Positions 43,100 through 55,400 of a stretch of DNA of 64,000 nt are shown piece by piece. Origin of the DNA: Plantago major (Eukaryota > Streptophyta > Magnoliopsida > Lamiales > Plantaginaceae); assembly GCA_026545765.1 (NCBI GenBank), contig CM048844.1, forward strand, positions 21,398,237-21,462,236, in the 5' to 3' direction. The position numbers and the translations under genes were made by a program. Under the pieces are notes generated by a model that worked only from the letters and a program-made list of their open reading frames with translations, ran no database searches and was not told where the DNA came from. The first letter of the stretch is position 1, and the number at the start of each line of letters is the position of its first letter.

Positions 43100-45839
43100 T
43101 TAAATATTTGGATCCCTTTCATGGTTCAAGTTGATGTTCGCTTGCAACTCATCACCTGATGCCACCTCATTTTGTGTGTTCTCGTTCTTCTTTTGGAAAC
43201 GACCTCCCATTCCTCTAGCCCTTCTCAGAGCATGTTGATGCCGAGATTCATGCAAGTATGGCTGCAAAAAATGGACGGAAGAACATCAATGCACTATCAC
43301 CAGATAGACTTAACATTGCCAGGACACGTACTAATAGCAGTGCAGCTAAGTTATTGTCCAATTCCACTTCCACCAATCCAAATTTCCATTATCGTATCTC
43401 TCCTTTCAAATAGAAGTAGAAATGAAAAATTCAACCACAAAATAATTTCGTTCACATATAATATAGATCTCCGTTGTCTTGAAATTTTATATGCATGAGC
43501 TAGAAGTAGAACTATCTCATGCAGGTGACGAGATCTGGCAGTGGCAACCCCTCACGACATCTACATTCCAACAATAAATAAACCAAAAATAACAATATGA
43601 TAACAACCAACATAAAGTACGCGTACAATACCTTTCTAGATTTGGCAAGTTTCCTCTCTGCCTCAGCCTTTGCACGAGATTGTCGACGTCGCAAGATACC
43701 ATGATATTGTTTGGCATTGACGAAGACAGGTTCCTCAACTGCATCTGAAGGCAGCGGGACACCAGCTTGCTGGATACCCATCAACTGAAGGTGGACCTGA
43801 ATAAGAAAGAATTTATCTGCTGCCTTGGAAATTTCATTTAAGATGATGGGGGGACTAGCATAAAGTGTACCATAGGTTGCGGGGGATAAGATTGTGCAGG
43901 ATAAGGCTGCGCTTCATAGGGAGCAAATATACTTCTGTAGTATGGATCTTGATATGGGTAGGCTGTCTGTGCCTGTAATAAAAAAACATATCAACAGTAA
44001 TTATAAAATAATAATTTATTTTCAATGTGATGATATGCAATTCAATTTAACTATTCACCATTGACGTAAGCAAATATATATATGAAAGGAGGTACTTGTA
44101 CCGTTTAAACAAATTTGAGTTGCCAATATTTCATTGTAGTGTTTAAAGCATATTAGCATAATTCAAGAGACAATAAAATAGAGGATTCTGTAAAAAAAGA
44201 CAAGCAGACCGAATACTTTTTAAGTCCAGACAATATGTAGATGAGAACCAAGAACACTTACGGCTGCACTCCCGGCCTCAAGTTGTCCTGGTAATGGATA
44301 GTGCATGGGTGCTGATGCAATACCAGGAGACATCCCGTTTATGGCAGGGGAAGAAATGTGGGAATCTGAATGTGTTTGTTGCTCATCAGCCTCGCTGTTA
44401 TCTGACAGTAGCAACCAAGTGAATAACACACTATCACAAGGACTAATTAAAGGAGAAAGACATGATATACTGGGGCATAGGTTGGACAACATAAGTCAAG
44501 GTTTCCAAGTGTAAAGCATGGTTGTACTTGTGCATAAGAATGAAAAAAACAATCGTCTCTGTGTTCAACCATCGACAGGTATGCTATACAGGGTTATAAA
44601 TTCTCACATCAACAAATGAATTTATGAAAATAAATTTTTACCGGAACCTAATCTGCTAATCAGGTTATATGAATTGCGGTCATTAAGCTTTAAATCCAAT
44701 TGCCGGAGACGTGTAAATCTCACTACCAGATATGATAATAATGGCTATAAAAGCAGCAGAGAATGAAAATTCAATTTTCTTTAGCCAAGTCATTTGCAGA
44801 CCACAAGAAAACTGATGCATCTGTTTCCGCCTATACCTAAACCAGCAGCATCACACAGTGCATTCTACCAAAACGGGTCTCATGAAATTTATCTCCCCAA
44901 AGTGTCTACTACTCATGTTTTAACTATCTGGCAAAAATGGCAGACTAAACAGATGATTTACAGAATCCTCATGATCAATCTATCAAAATAATAGCCTGTG
45001 AGTAACTACAGATGTAATTATTCTGTTCGATACACGGAACATCATCTTCACAATCAGCCAATCACATAATTAGCTATTTCCTACCTGTTTTAGGTACTCT
45101 TACTCTCTATTAGTTTATTCTTTCTTTCAAGAACTTTTCTTTTTCTTTTTGGTAATAAAAGACGATCAGTCCTTAGACTATATCAAAATCGAGAAACAGT
45201 ACAACTTGGATTGGGGATTCGCGGGTGTGTCCCAAAAGGCAGTCCCATCCATCTCAAAACAAGCTAATTTAGCTAAATTGTCTGCTACTAAATTAGTCTT
45301 TCTACTAGACCATTTCAAAGTAATTTCACAAGGTAAAAGCAGTTACATCTTGCACTTTTTCTCTGATTTGGATCTCTATTGACTTCAGAACCGCACTCAC
45401 TTTTTGAAGTTCCCATTAATCTGTTACCATTAGTCAATTACGTGCTTATTGAAAATCACACATGGAAATCAATTCATATTTCCAAACGTGTCCATCTACA
45501 CTTTCTTCTAGGCGAGAGTTGGCACCAATCCATTTCCATGACCTAACATCTGCCAAATTCCAACCATATCATTTCATACAGCGCAAAAGATACTTGCCTA
45601 AATTCATACAACGTTAACTAGCAGCAAGCACCATCATTTAAGCCAGCCGTTCATAGCAAAAGGCCTTGCAACTAGCACGTTTTACACAACTAATGTTGTT
45701 TTCAAATACTCAATGCAATAATACAACCACAGCCGACCGGAAAATAAGAAAAGTCCGATAAAAAGGATGCCTTTCACACATAAAACAGTAAATCATCGAC
45801 TCGGAAATTACCAGAGATGCTGTGACCGGATGAGGTCAT
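43100..45839 (-). CDS. NF-YA (CBF-B/HAP2) transcription factor subunit, 198 aa, five coding exons
   Basis: Sequence-specific subunit of the nuclear factor Y heterotrimer (with NF-YB and NF-YC), which binds CCAAT boxes. Coding exons: 45812-45839, 44262-44401, 43871-43972, 43632-43796 and 43100-43261, 597 nt, all in phase. The protein opens [17 protein letters not shown], has a Gln/Ser/Pro-rich N terminus and a Tyr/Pro stretch ([28 protein letters not shown]), then the CBF-B core: [20 protein letters not shown] (NF-YB/C contact helix), [20 protein letters not shown] and GMGGRF (DNA-binding part). It resembles the Arabidopsis NF-YA4/NF-YA7 class. A 5' UTR intron is likely: acceptor at about 45869, donor at about 46149. 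Intron 1 carries a LINE remnant. I saw no convincing miR169 site in the 3' UTR, consistent with this subclass. Confidence 0.94.
45130..45400 (-). pseudogene. LINE RNase H tail fragment inside NF-YA intron 1
   Basis: The minus strand reads [20 protein letters not shown] then [15 protein letters not shown], the end of the RNase H domain of plant LINEs (family motif N-x-x-A-D-x-L-A-K). It ends at 'taataccaaaaagaaaaaga' (minus), an A-rich tail at about 45155-45125. It is a 5'-truncated insertion. It is in the same strand orientation as NF-YA but internal stops exclude coding. Confidence 0.65.
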
Positions 45840-45869
45840 GATGTTTATCCAGAATTCCACGCACAGACC

Positions 45870-46329
45870 TGTCAAACTCAAAAAACTGAATAATACTGAT
45901 AAAAAAGATCAGATTTTTAACGCATAAAACAGCAGCAAATTGTACATAACAGGTTAGCCAAAATCTCGAATGCGAATACGATCAACAAATTCAATTGCGG
46001 ACCTAACTTCCATATGCAACAAGCATGCGGCAAAAAAAGTTACTCCAGAGCACAGCACATAGAGGTTAGAATCAGAATCTAATAGCAACTCCATAGATAA
46101 AAAAAAAAATTCAAGAAATTAGGGTTTGAGAAAGCGAAAAAATTTACCCTTTTGATGGCAGATGCGATTTGACGGGGGTTTGGTAGCTACGTGTTCCTGG
46201 TTTTACTCTTCTTGTTTTGTTTCTCTGTGAGAGATTAGCGATGATTGGGGTATTATTCTCTGTGGTCGGATGCAGAGAGGAAATGTTATTCTGTTGTGAG
46301 TATAATACGATGATTGGAATATAACTTTA
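45870..46329 (-). promoter_or_regulatory. NF-YA 5' UTR intron, leader and promoter
   Basis: Minus-strand leader exon likely ends ...CATCAAAAG|GTAAATT at 46149-46150. The Helitron 3' end at 46330 sits only about 180 bp above it, so the Helitron probably marks or interrupts the promoter. Confidence 0.5.
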
Positions 46330-46433
46330 CTAGTTAATGGCCCGTCGATACTCGACGGGGCATGGAAGCCAAACTCAAAATAATACATGAATATATCATA
46401 TAATAAAATGCCAAAGTTAATGAACAGGTCGTG

Positions 46434-46860
46434 TCATACGTTTTACCATCTTCGTTGTATATAAATACACTGAATCTCTTCTTCCTAGTAACCGTAGGAG
46501 AGAACATGTAATTGATCACGTTTGAATACATGTGAGGTGGTAGAGTTCGACGTGTGAGAAAGATTACCGAGGACTTTTGTTTATGGTCATTGCAAAATAG
46601 ACGATATGTGGAACTATATTCTATCAAAATTGATACGGAACTTCGTCTTGTCGAATGGGCTCACCATAACAATTTGAATGAAAAATATTTTGGGTTGGGT
46701 AGATTACCGATATTATATTTGCCTCCATGATACGCTTTCTAACATTAGTAACTATGAGACTTGTTCCATTTCACAAATCGGTAGTTTGGTCTATATATCT
46801 CATAAGCATTATCATACACTTAAGCTAGATGACGATCTTATGCTTAGAGAATTCATAGCA
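46434..46860 (-). pseudogene. Second copy of the Helitron helicase C terminus
   Basis: Minus-strand text resembles 47210-47640: FAMTINKS and SFSHVELYHL in one frame match FAMTINKGYRQSLSHVNLHL there, and the block 'agtaactatgagacttgttc' (46748) parallels 'agttactataggcattgttc' (47526). It suggests a truncated second Helitron, or an internal duplication, ahead of the terminus. Confidence 0.65.
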
Positions 46861-47222
46861 AATAATTTTTTTTGAAGAATCCTATAGTGAAAATTAGTAT
46901 ATTTAAGGTGGGTCAAAAAACAATGTATAATATGAGGATCATAGTTTGTAAGAATAACAAATTCTTGAAGTACAAGAATAATAGTTTTGCAATGGGTAAA
47001 ATCTAGTAAATTACTGGTAAGACTTGACTTCGTATGAAGGCATTTGTACCTGTAAGAGTATAAGGATATACACTTAGTAGTATTATAAATTGAGAAACAT
47101 AAAACATCAACGAAAATACGCAAGTTAACTAATGTATATGAAAAAAATAAATTTACCTCATAATTTATCGAAAACTTCTTTGTAAAACACATTCGTTGGT
47201 GTCGTACGTCTTACCTTCATTA

Positions 47223-48730
47223 TCAGTTATCACGTATGAGTACTTTCAGTCCCTTTCTACTTGTAACTCTAGAGAGAGCAACATACAGTTGTCCGTGGCT
47301 GAATACAGGAGAAGGTAGGTGGAGATTGACATGAGAGAGAGACTGTCTATAACCTTTATTTATCGTCATTGCAAAGCAGACGTATATAGGAAACTGTCTC
47401 CTATCAAAACTTAGAGGAAATTTAGACTCATCAGACGGGCTCATCGTTATCCTAGGGATGAAAACCTTTTGACCGGCATTCATTCCAGATATCATTCTTG
47501 CTTCTGTGATATGTTTCCCCTGATTAGTTACTATAGGCATTGTTCTATTGCACAACTCAGAAGTCTGGTAAATATTTCTCAAAAGCATGATCATGCATCC
47601 AACCTTAAGCACTATTTTATGATTAGGTAGTCCCGAACAATTAATAAAGTTCAAGAGTTCTACTGAGAATAATTCTGCCAGTTCCCTGTCTACTGACTCG
47701 GTCTTGCTTATGCTATCAGCACTTCAGTATCACAGAATCACCAGGCATTTTGGACATGACATTGTCATTAATCTCATTGCCCATTTCATTAGTCAGTGCA
47801 AGAACAACACGGTGATGGAAGTATTTCGGATCTAGAGTTGAATCGGCTAAGTGATCCAAAAGGGAAGGATATGTGCAGTCTACAATGGTGGAAATAGGAT
47901 GACTTACTTCACGAATAAGTATGTCATCAGGTCGCTCGATGTCTACCTCGCCATCATTGGGTTCGCCCGCGACCCCATCACCAACTTGTAGTATCCACTC
48001 GGCAAAATCTTTAGTTTCACTAACCTCAACAGCTAATGACCCGTAATGAATAGGAAAAAAAGGTGTTAATTAAAAAGAATAACATAACAGAACAATTCAT
48101 ATGATAGTAACCGGGGATTTTTACAGTTTACCAGCAATCGCATGTTTTTTGTGACCTTTAGAAGCTCACGTGAATCCCACAGTCTCGAAGAGCACTGAGA
48201 GGCATTTACAATATCATATCTGCTACAACTAGGAACAACTCGCAAAATTTGCCTGAAATCTCCACCGAATACAACTACTAAGCCACCAAAAAGATCATCT
48301 GGACGTTTCATACCATCTCTTAGACTCCTGTCGAGTGCCTCAAAGCAATGTTTGTTGGTCATCGGTGCCTCATTCCAAATTATAAGTTTGGTTTTCTTGA
48401 GTAAGCCGGTGATATCAGAATTCAGCTTCAACTTGATGCATATTGATTCTTCGTGACACTTAGCAAGAGTGATGCAATACCACTTGATGCTACTGGAAGT
48501 ACATCTCCTCTAGCATGCAAGCCGGAACACAACATCCTCCAGATAAAAGTTTTGCCTGTACCACCGCAGCCGTATAAAAAGAACACACCAGCTCTGCCCC
48601 CGTCAACTGCATCCATGATCTTATCGTAAATTGTACGCAGCTCGTCTAAAAAAAGCAGGTACAGTCCGTCGAATTTTGATCTCATGGTATCTCTGTCGTA
48701 TGACATCTCATCAACTATAAATTGGTTTAT
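47223..48730 (-). pseudogene. Helitron PIF1-like helicase
   Basis: Minus-strand pieces: 48706-48428 with Walker A (FFLYGCGGTGKTFIWRML); 48431-48066 with Walker B region KLIIWNEAPMTNKHCFEALD and GGDFRQILRVVP; a disrupted stretch 48065-47655; and 47654-47223 with FAMTINKGYRQSLSHVNLHL and HGQLYVALSRVTSRKGLKVL. The Walker B Asp of the family (DEAP) is Asn here (codon at 48374-48372). A short gap and frame change separate the first two pieces. In live Helitrons this 5'-3' helicase drives strand unwinding during rolling-circle transposition. Confidence 0.8.
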
Positions 48731-48967
48731 GGCGTTGTCAGTTATATACTCATCTGTGATTGGCTATAGACTTAAAAAAAGCAAGACTGCTGCAGTTTGC
48801 TTTCAATAACTTCTCAATTTCAAGCAACGCTAGGTTATGGATTTGTTCATCTGTAAGCCTCAAACCGGAATCGTGAAATGAATCGAAATAAGTAATAAGT
48901 GTAGCATTTTAGTATTTCGACACAATATAAAATTTACTAACAAATTACCTGGTTTATGAGAAGTTTT

Positions 48968-50225
48968 TTACTGGATGTATAGAGTGTCGTCAGATAAGAA
49001 GTTACATGTCTTCCTCCATACCTCCTCTGGTCTCGCCATGCTTCGAGAAAGAAGAAGCATCGTAAAAAGATGACAAAGGAAACGTGTTGATCCCCAGTGA
49101 CTTGCCTCAATAATACCACCGACATACTCTCCATCATCTGTTAGTAGACCTAAAGCCCCACATGAGTCCATGCAGGTCTCGTAAACAACACCGTTCACTG
49201 TTTTGATATCCTGGAAACATGTTGCGCCTCTAACATGATTCAACATAAGTCGCATATAGTACATGTTTTCAAATGCCATAGACATGTTATACATCCTTCA
49301 AACAACTTGTGCCTTGGTTTTCCTACGGGACCACTTCTTCGGGCCATCCTTCAAGCAATACTCACTGGGTAACTCAGGATACGTCAATTTCCTAGCTTCC
49401 GGGACAACTTGTTCAGCTCAAACCATTCAAGAAACATTGACTGCTTAACTGAAGGCTTATCAAGCAGATCCGGCATAAAATCTCCATCTCTGAAAGGTAC
49501 CCTCTGCTCATCCTCTAGATTAAATGCCAAACGCTCAACGACATGTATCCTATAATGTATCTGGAATTAAAAAATTCTCCAGATCCTCACATGTTGAAAC
49601 GTATCTGCAATCAGTATGCCTCTTAATCTCATCATTATTATTTATGTCGATGAATGTAACACCTGCTATCTCACTTCCCTTACACATGTACTTGAACAAA
49701 TATTTCATCGAAGCCCCAACTTTACAGTATTTAATGTTAATGTAAAATTGGTACTTTAAGAGCAGCTGAGCATTGTAGGGGACGACAAACCTGTTAAAAA
49801 ATTTCAACTCATATACTAAGCTTAGCAACATATAAACCTAGATTTACTACAATAAAATAAGCATAATGTTTAATTAATATAAATCTACCTGTTGTCAAGC
49901 TGAACTCCATTTTTATCTACGGTGACACATGTGTCCCTTCTTCGGTATATGTGATATCCAGCATCGTAAACAAAGTCATTGTAGCTCTTTGGAAAATGTT
50001 TGGAGCACATGTTGTCCTCCATGCATGGAGAAGTAGGTCTAGCCGGACCACATGGTCCGTGAATCATATGGGTTGACACTACCTCGTACAATTTTGGATT
50101 AGTATCCTTGTCCGGCAACTCCGCACATATGTAGTCATCGATGTTATGTTTAATCTTCTCCTCATCCGCTTTATTCAGGATTACCAAAATGTGAACATGC
50201 GGAAGTCTTTGCTCTTGGAACTCAA
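48968..50225 (-). pseudogene. Helitron Rep C-terminal side and linker region
   Basis: Minus-strand exons or frames: 50225-49885 (TVEFQEQRLPHVHILVILNK, then ICAELPDKDTNPKLYEVV, MHGPCG-type block, CSKHFPKSYND) ending at a possible donor; 49831-49550 (NAQLLLKYQFYINIKYCKVG, KYLFKYMCKGSE); 49500-49300 broken frames (FLEWFELNKLSRKLGN, LTYPELPSEY); and 49294-48968 (RLMLNHVRGATCFQDIKTVN, EEVWRKTCNFLSDDTLY). This is the usual order of the plant Helitron Rep-Hel protein upstream of the helicase. The N-terminal Rep zinc finger and two-Tyr active site are missing. Confidence 0.78.
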
Positions 50226-50325
50226 CGGTGTATATGACTAAAAAAATTGAGAGAGATAGATATTATAAAGCATTTATGGATCTCATAGAATATAAACATG
50301 TAGAGACGATAAAATACCAACTTAC
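50226..50325 (-). other. Intron-like junction between the copia gag and the Helitron Rep region
   Basis: On the minus strand a donor-like AAAGCAC|GTAAGTTGG (about 50325) and an acceptor-like TTTTTTTAG|TCATATACACC (about 50230) bound about 95 bp of AT-rich DNA. If spliced, the copia gag frame would lead into the Rep frame in phase. No transcript evidence is available to me. Confidence 0.4.
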
Positions 50326-51022
50326 GTGCTTTTGGTTTTCCAAAATCCCTGTGTTGCTTGAATTTATTATGCAACTTATTCTTTGTATTTGGCTTCTTAT
50401 TCCAAGCTTGCTTCACAAAAAGACCTTATGCCACAATTTCTTGTTGATTTCCTACACTCTTTTGTTCCAGTTTGTTTCTCAATGCTAATTCAACATCCTT
50501 AGCAGTCAGATCATCAGGCTTTGACATTACTATAGCATCAATGAAATGCTCATAGCTTTTAGGCAAAGAACTAAGCAAGATAATTGCCTTGTCATCTTCA
50601 CCAACTGTCATTTCTCTTGATTCCATATCAGAGCACAATTTATTGAAATCATCAAGATGTTCAGTGATTGACTTGTTAGGCTTCATCTTGTAATTGAAGA
50701 ACATTTGTTTGAGTTTGATCTTGCTAGCCACAGTCTTGACATGATACAATTCTTCAAGTTTATCCCAAACATCCTTCGCAGTTTTCAATTTGATCACCTC
50801 TCTCAGTGCTTTATCTCCTAGAGACATAATCATTGTGCTTCTCGCCTTTCCAATGACCCGTTTCTTTTCAGTTTCATTGAAATCCTTAGCGAAACCATCA
50901 TCTCCGAGCAATGCTTGCTCTACACCTTGTTGAAACACAAGAGCTTCCATTCTAGCTTTCCACAGGGTGAAATCGATCTTCTCCGTCAGTTTCTCCGTCT
51001 CAAATCTCGTCATTGACGCCAT
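50326..51022 (-). pseudogene. Ty1/copia Gag (UBN2 / Retrotran_gag type), with one internal stop
   Basis: From ATG at 51022 the minus-strand frame is open for 198 codons. It starts MASMTRFETEKLTEKIDFTL and has WKARMEALV, KTAKDVWDKLEELYHVK, the KLKQMFFNYKM block, SITEHLDDFNKLCSDM and ILLSSLPKSYEHFIDAI, the standard copia Gag capsid order. A TAA at 50426-50428 interrupts, after which the frame runs on as GLFVKQAWNKKP into a basic Lys/Asn-rich stretch. The zinc knuckle that should follow is missing. Gag forms the particle shell in live copia elements; this one is a fragment. Confidence 0.82.
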
Positions 51023-51065
51023 TGATTAGTTCCTTGATCGATCCGTTCCCACATACGGCGCCAAT

Positions 51066-51599
51066 TGTCAAACAATCGCAACAATCAATCGAACAATCAA
51101 AATCAATATATCGAGTAAAAACCCAAACCGAACGAAGAACTCTAAAATCACGAAGAACAGAAATAAAAAATAATCAACTCCAGATATACGTGCTTCGGGA
51201 TGAATTCCTACTGCAAGGAGGCCAACACAAGAGATTCTTCCTCAATCAAACAAGAAAGTTACAAATTATCAAGCTTTCTCCTCAACCAATAACAATGGCG
51301 AACAGAGATGCTCTAGCTATCGATTCTACTCTCTTTTTAATGATTACAGGTTCCCAGAGAATGATATGAAGTGATGATAACTGCTACAAATTACTTTATC
51401 AATCTATTTATTCAGAAAACAAAAGAAATGAGCTGGAACTTGAGTTAGTTACAGGAAACAGAGTATGTAACTAACTTTCCCTCCTTGCGCCTTCTAATCT
51501 CGACCGTTCATCATGCCACGTGTACGAATCCTGAACAAACTGGCAAATGAACTAAAACAGACTGAATTACTCCGAATTTGAGCTACACTTCTCACAACA
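51066..51599 (-). repeat. 5' LTR of the truncated Ty1/copia element
   Basis: Minus-strand termini TGTTGTGAGAAG and GATTGTTTGACA. Because the other LTR is missing, the boundaries rest on the TG/CA ends and the adjoining primer site. Confidence 0.65.
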
Positions 51600-52489
51600 T
51601 GGTTTATGTTTGGATTATGAACATCACTATAGTATATTATCAATTAGTATTTGTATTACCTATCCGGTTCGGGTTTCGGGTTACGTGAAAGTCAACGTCT
51701 CGATCAAAATTTATAAGGGTATAAATGTTGATTGGCCATAACAGTAGAGGTGAAAGTGTAAATTATCTTTCCCGAAAAGGAAAATAACGAACGAGAATTA
51801 GAAGCTCACAACAAACAAATAAAGAGGGCTGAGAAACAGACAACATTATGGGATAGATAGATAGTTGCGTTGAATTGATGATTTATGTCAAATCAATAAA
51901 ACGGCCTGGCCTAGCCATTTCCTATCTGTTCTATCTGTCTTGTCCGAAATCAAGAAAAATTCTATCATACTCTTCTCCATTTCTAATTAATGGGTCGAAC
52001 GAATGAATTTTGACAGGTATATCTATCTTATCTCACTTCTCATATAATTAATTAATTTAGAGAACTCCTTTTTTATCAATCAAATTTATATGTAATTCTG
52101 ATACACTGTATAATCTGATTAGAATCAAGGTAACAAGGAAGATTTTTGTTTTTCTCTTACCTGGTTGATGATTATGCGATAGTGTTGTTTTTATATGTTA
52201 GTTGTCGTTATTGGAAATCGATTAATTAAGAAAATTTCTGCATCCGTTGATTCATTGACATTTCTGACTGCTTGATATCTGGAATTCTGATTCTATACCG
52301 AAAAGGATTCGGTTTAGGGATGATTAGCCATGTTTGATAAGAAATGATAGGATAGTATATTTCTCAGGATTTCTATCTGTAGCACCTGAAGTTACTTGTT
52401 ATGTACTCACTAAGTGGATTTATAACATTATGCAGGTTTCTGACTAAGAGTTTGGAGTTGAATGATATTTTTGTTGCGTAAACAAAGAA
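51600..52489 (+). promoter_or_regulatory. Promoter and 5' UTR of the AGD12-type gene
   Basis: A 5' UTR intron is likely, from a donor AATCAAG|GTAACA at about 52129 to an acceptor TATGCAG|GTTTCT at about 52436. The copia LTR lies immediately upstream. Confidence 0.5.
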
Positions 52490-55400
52490 ATGAACCGCTA
52501 TCCATCTGGTCTTGGTAGACCATCTTCAGGTATATTAGACTCTTATGTGTTCTTCAAGTTAGAGAAAACTCGTTCCATTGATGTGGTTCACGTCATTATA
52601 TAAATGGTTTAGTAGCTTTTTTTATTTTAGATAATAGCCCCTTTTATTTTGGATATACTTTTGAGTAACAAGTACATGATAGCGTTTTAGCAAATCTGTG
52701 TCTTAGATGATGTATGTAGGAGATCTTACTGTAAGCTTGAATGTCTGTTCTTCATGTGATGTTTTCGACTATGTATATGCTGCCAAAGTATTCATACAGA
52801 AATATTGATATCGAGCACAAGCTAAGTGCACTTAGACAAGAAACTGACGTCTGTAGTACTATAGGCATCTGTGGTTATTTGTTGTGGGCTTGTGGGATTG
52901 ATGTCAGGGACTCGAGTTTTACGGAATTTTGTAATGTACTATGGTGTGTTGAGAGTCCTATGTCTGTTATTATGTCTGGAATACTGGAAATCTGTCACAA
53001 ATTCCTTTGTTTTGTGTTAGCAAGTAGAAGTAGAAATTATTCTCCAATCATGTTCTCTCCTGGGTTTTAAGTATCCCTACGGAGAATTATGCTTAGGAAT
53101 TAGTATGCTTTATTTATGTTCTGTTGTCGCAGTTCTGGCATAACTGACAGCTGGTCCTTTGAAATGTATACAGGTAAAAGAAGGTTGAAAGATCTTCTAG
53201 CTCAACGTGATAATCGTGTATGTGCAGATTGTAATGCGCCAGACCCAAAATGGGCGTAAGTTTCTTTCTGTTTCTTTTCTCTTATGTTCTCTCTCTATTT
53301 CTGTAAACTTTCAATGTTAGAACTTCCATAACTTTCAAAGGAATAATAATAGTTTTGGCCTCCCCATACAATGAATAAGGTCAGGCCTTTAAGCTTACCT
53401 TCAGCTGTTGAGGCTTAAAATAATTGCCCTATATCACTTAATACGTAAATTTGACTCTTTTGGCTTTAGTAATATCTGTTTTTCATTACAAAGAAGTTCC
53501 TCTGTGTGTGCTCTTATGAGTAACAATTTCAACGAAGATGGGAGAAATGTGAACTACACAGAAAGATTTATTGCCTGCCTGGGGATAAGCCCAGTAAAGG
53601 CATACATATATAAAAATGTGAAGTACACACAGAGATTTTTTTTGTTGGCTTGGGAGCAAGCCTGAAATAGGAATGCATTATTATAGATATAGTAAGGGAT
53701 GCAGATTTCCATAATATGCCGTTTATCTCTCAAAAAATGAACTTCCTTAACCAGATTCCAAATATGGTGCCAAAATCGGATGGTTCCCCTATTATTTTGA
53801 TTTTGTGGTATAACAGAATATGGTGTCATGACAGTGAATAATTGGAGATATAGGTGAAGCTATGTGGGGTAACCTTTTCTCATTTAAGTCATGAGATAGT
53901 AGATGTTGATTACTCAGTGGTTAATTTTGTAATTTCGTAATCAGGTCCGCGACTATTGGAGTATTTATATGCTTGAAATGCTGTGGTGTTCACAGAAGCC
54001 TTGGTTCAAATATTTCAAAGGTACGCCTGCTTCTGAACCTGCTGCATCATAGTAATATTTATAAACCCCTCCTCCCCGATTTCTGACTTCTGACGTTCTT
54101 TCCTTCTACACCATATATATCAATATCATCATGCAGGTTTTGTCTGTGACATTAGATGAATGGACTGATGATGAAATTGACTCGATGGTTGAGGTTGGTG
54201 GAAATGCTTCTGCAAATTCTATTTACGAAGCATACATTCCTGAAGGGGTGTCAAAGCCGGGGGCAGACGCTAGTCACGAACAACGTTCAAAATTTATAAG
54301 GTGAGGTGAAAGGTATATTATTATTTTTTTTCTTTTTCTAATGAATTGTATGTTTTGGACTTTTGGCCTCGATTCTTCATTTATTTGTCAGTTTGATAGC
54401 TAATACTGTGAAACAGAACCAACACATTCAAATTGTTTTTCTGGATTCATTTGACACCCTAAATTTCAGGATTACAACACACCAGCTGGTGCTTTACTTC
54501 TCTGTTATGTGACATTAATTGTGGTTCGACTTCCTTGTAGTATACATAACTACTTATCATTGCCATCCGTTCGTGCTTCGCAGGAGTAAGTATGAGCTTC
54601 AAGCTTTTTTGAAACCTAGCCTGCGCATTATGTCTAGTTCATCCAAGAAGCATTCTTTACAAACAAGTTTTTCCAAGAAGATAATGGACAGCTTTCGAAG
54701 TACAAGTACATCGAAAGGATCAGTATGTCTTTTTCTCTGTTGCATTCCTCTTTCTGTTTCAGCAACAGTAGTAAGCAAAATGTAAGGTGGACTGAGTTTC
54801 CTTAGTCTTCTAGAGTGCATGCATAATAGAAAAATGAAGTACTCTGGTAAGACCGAGGAAATTCATTTCATCGGGTTCTTGGTGCTTTATGACCTCTTAT
54901 CATTACTGAGCTGATTCTTGATATAATCACAGAAAGGTGTGGAGGATTTTATTGGAATGTTGAAGGTCAAAGTCCTTAAAGGCACAAATTTAGCCATTCG
55001 AGATATGCTATCGAGTGATCCATATGTCGTTTTGACTCTTGGGAAGCAGGTCCATGTTTTTCATCTCAGCTTCAGTTTATATAACAATAGTACATGCATT
55101 TGAGTTGCTCATTCATCTGTAGTAATTTTTCAAAATTTGTGTCATTCCTTTCTAGTTTTTCCTTGTCTGTGTCAAATTTTGTGTCATCAGTAGTAGATGC
55201 AAATCTTATATGCAGTTCAATCTGGTTGTTTTTCTGCATTATATAGCATATAGCAATTACCGCACAATTGATAAAAAAAACTATTATTCCGTACAGTTCT
55301 AACCTCTAGTGGTAATCCTTTTCTGTTCCTAGAAAGTGCAAACAACTATCGTGAAGAGCAATTTGAATCCTATTTGGAATGAAGAGCTGAAGCTTTCTGT

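Larger units (their letters stand above)
46330..50225 (-). mobile_element. Helitron with Rep and PIF1-type helicase remnants
   Basis: The minus-strand 3' end is CTAG at 46333-46330, preceded five bases earlier by a hairpin (46339-46361, stem GCCCCGTCGA / TCGACGGGCC), with host T next to it: canonical Helitron terminus. Going 5'-ward on the minus strand come a duplicated helicase tail, the PIF1-like helicase, the Rep-helicase linker, and the Rep-side region with FQEQRLPHVHILVILN. The 5' TC end and the Rep catalytic tyrosines are not present: the element is cut at about 50225-50325 against a copia fragment. Stops and frame changes throughout show it is not autonomous. Confidence 0.85.
50326..51599 (-). 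mobile_element. Truncated Ty1/copia element: 5' LTR, primer site and gag only
   Basis: On the minus strand, a 534-bp LTR (51599-51066, TGTTGTGAG...GTTTGACA) is followed by ATTGGCGCCGTATGTGGGAA, a recognised type of primer-binding region, and then gag. Protease, integrase, RT and the 3' LTR are absent, since the element stops at the Helitron junction. Confidence 0.8.
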
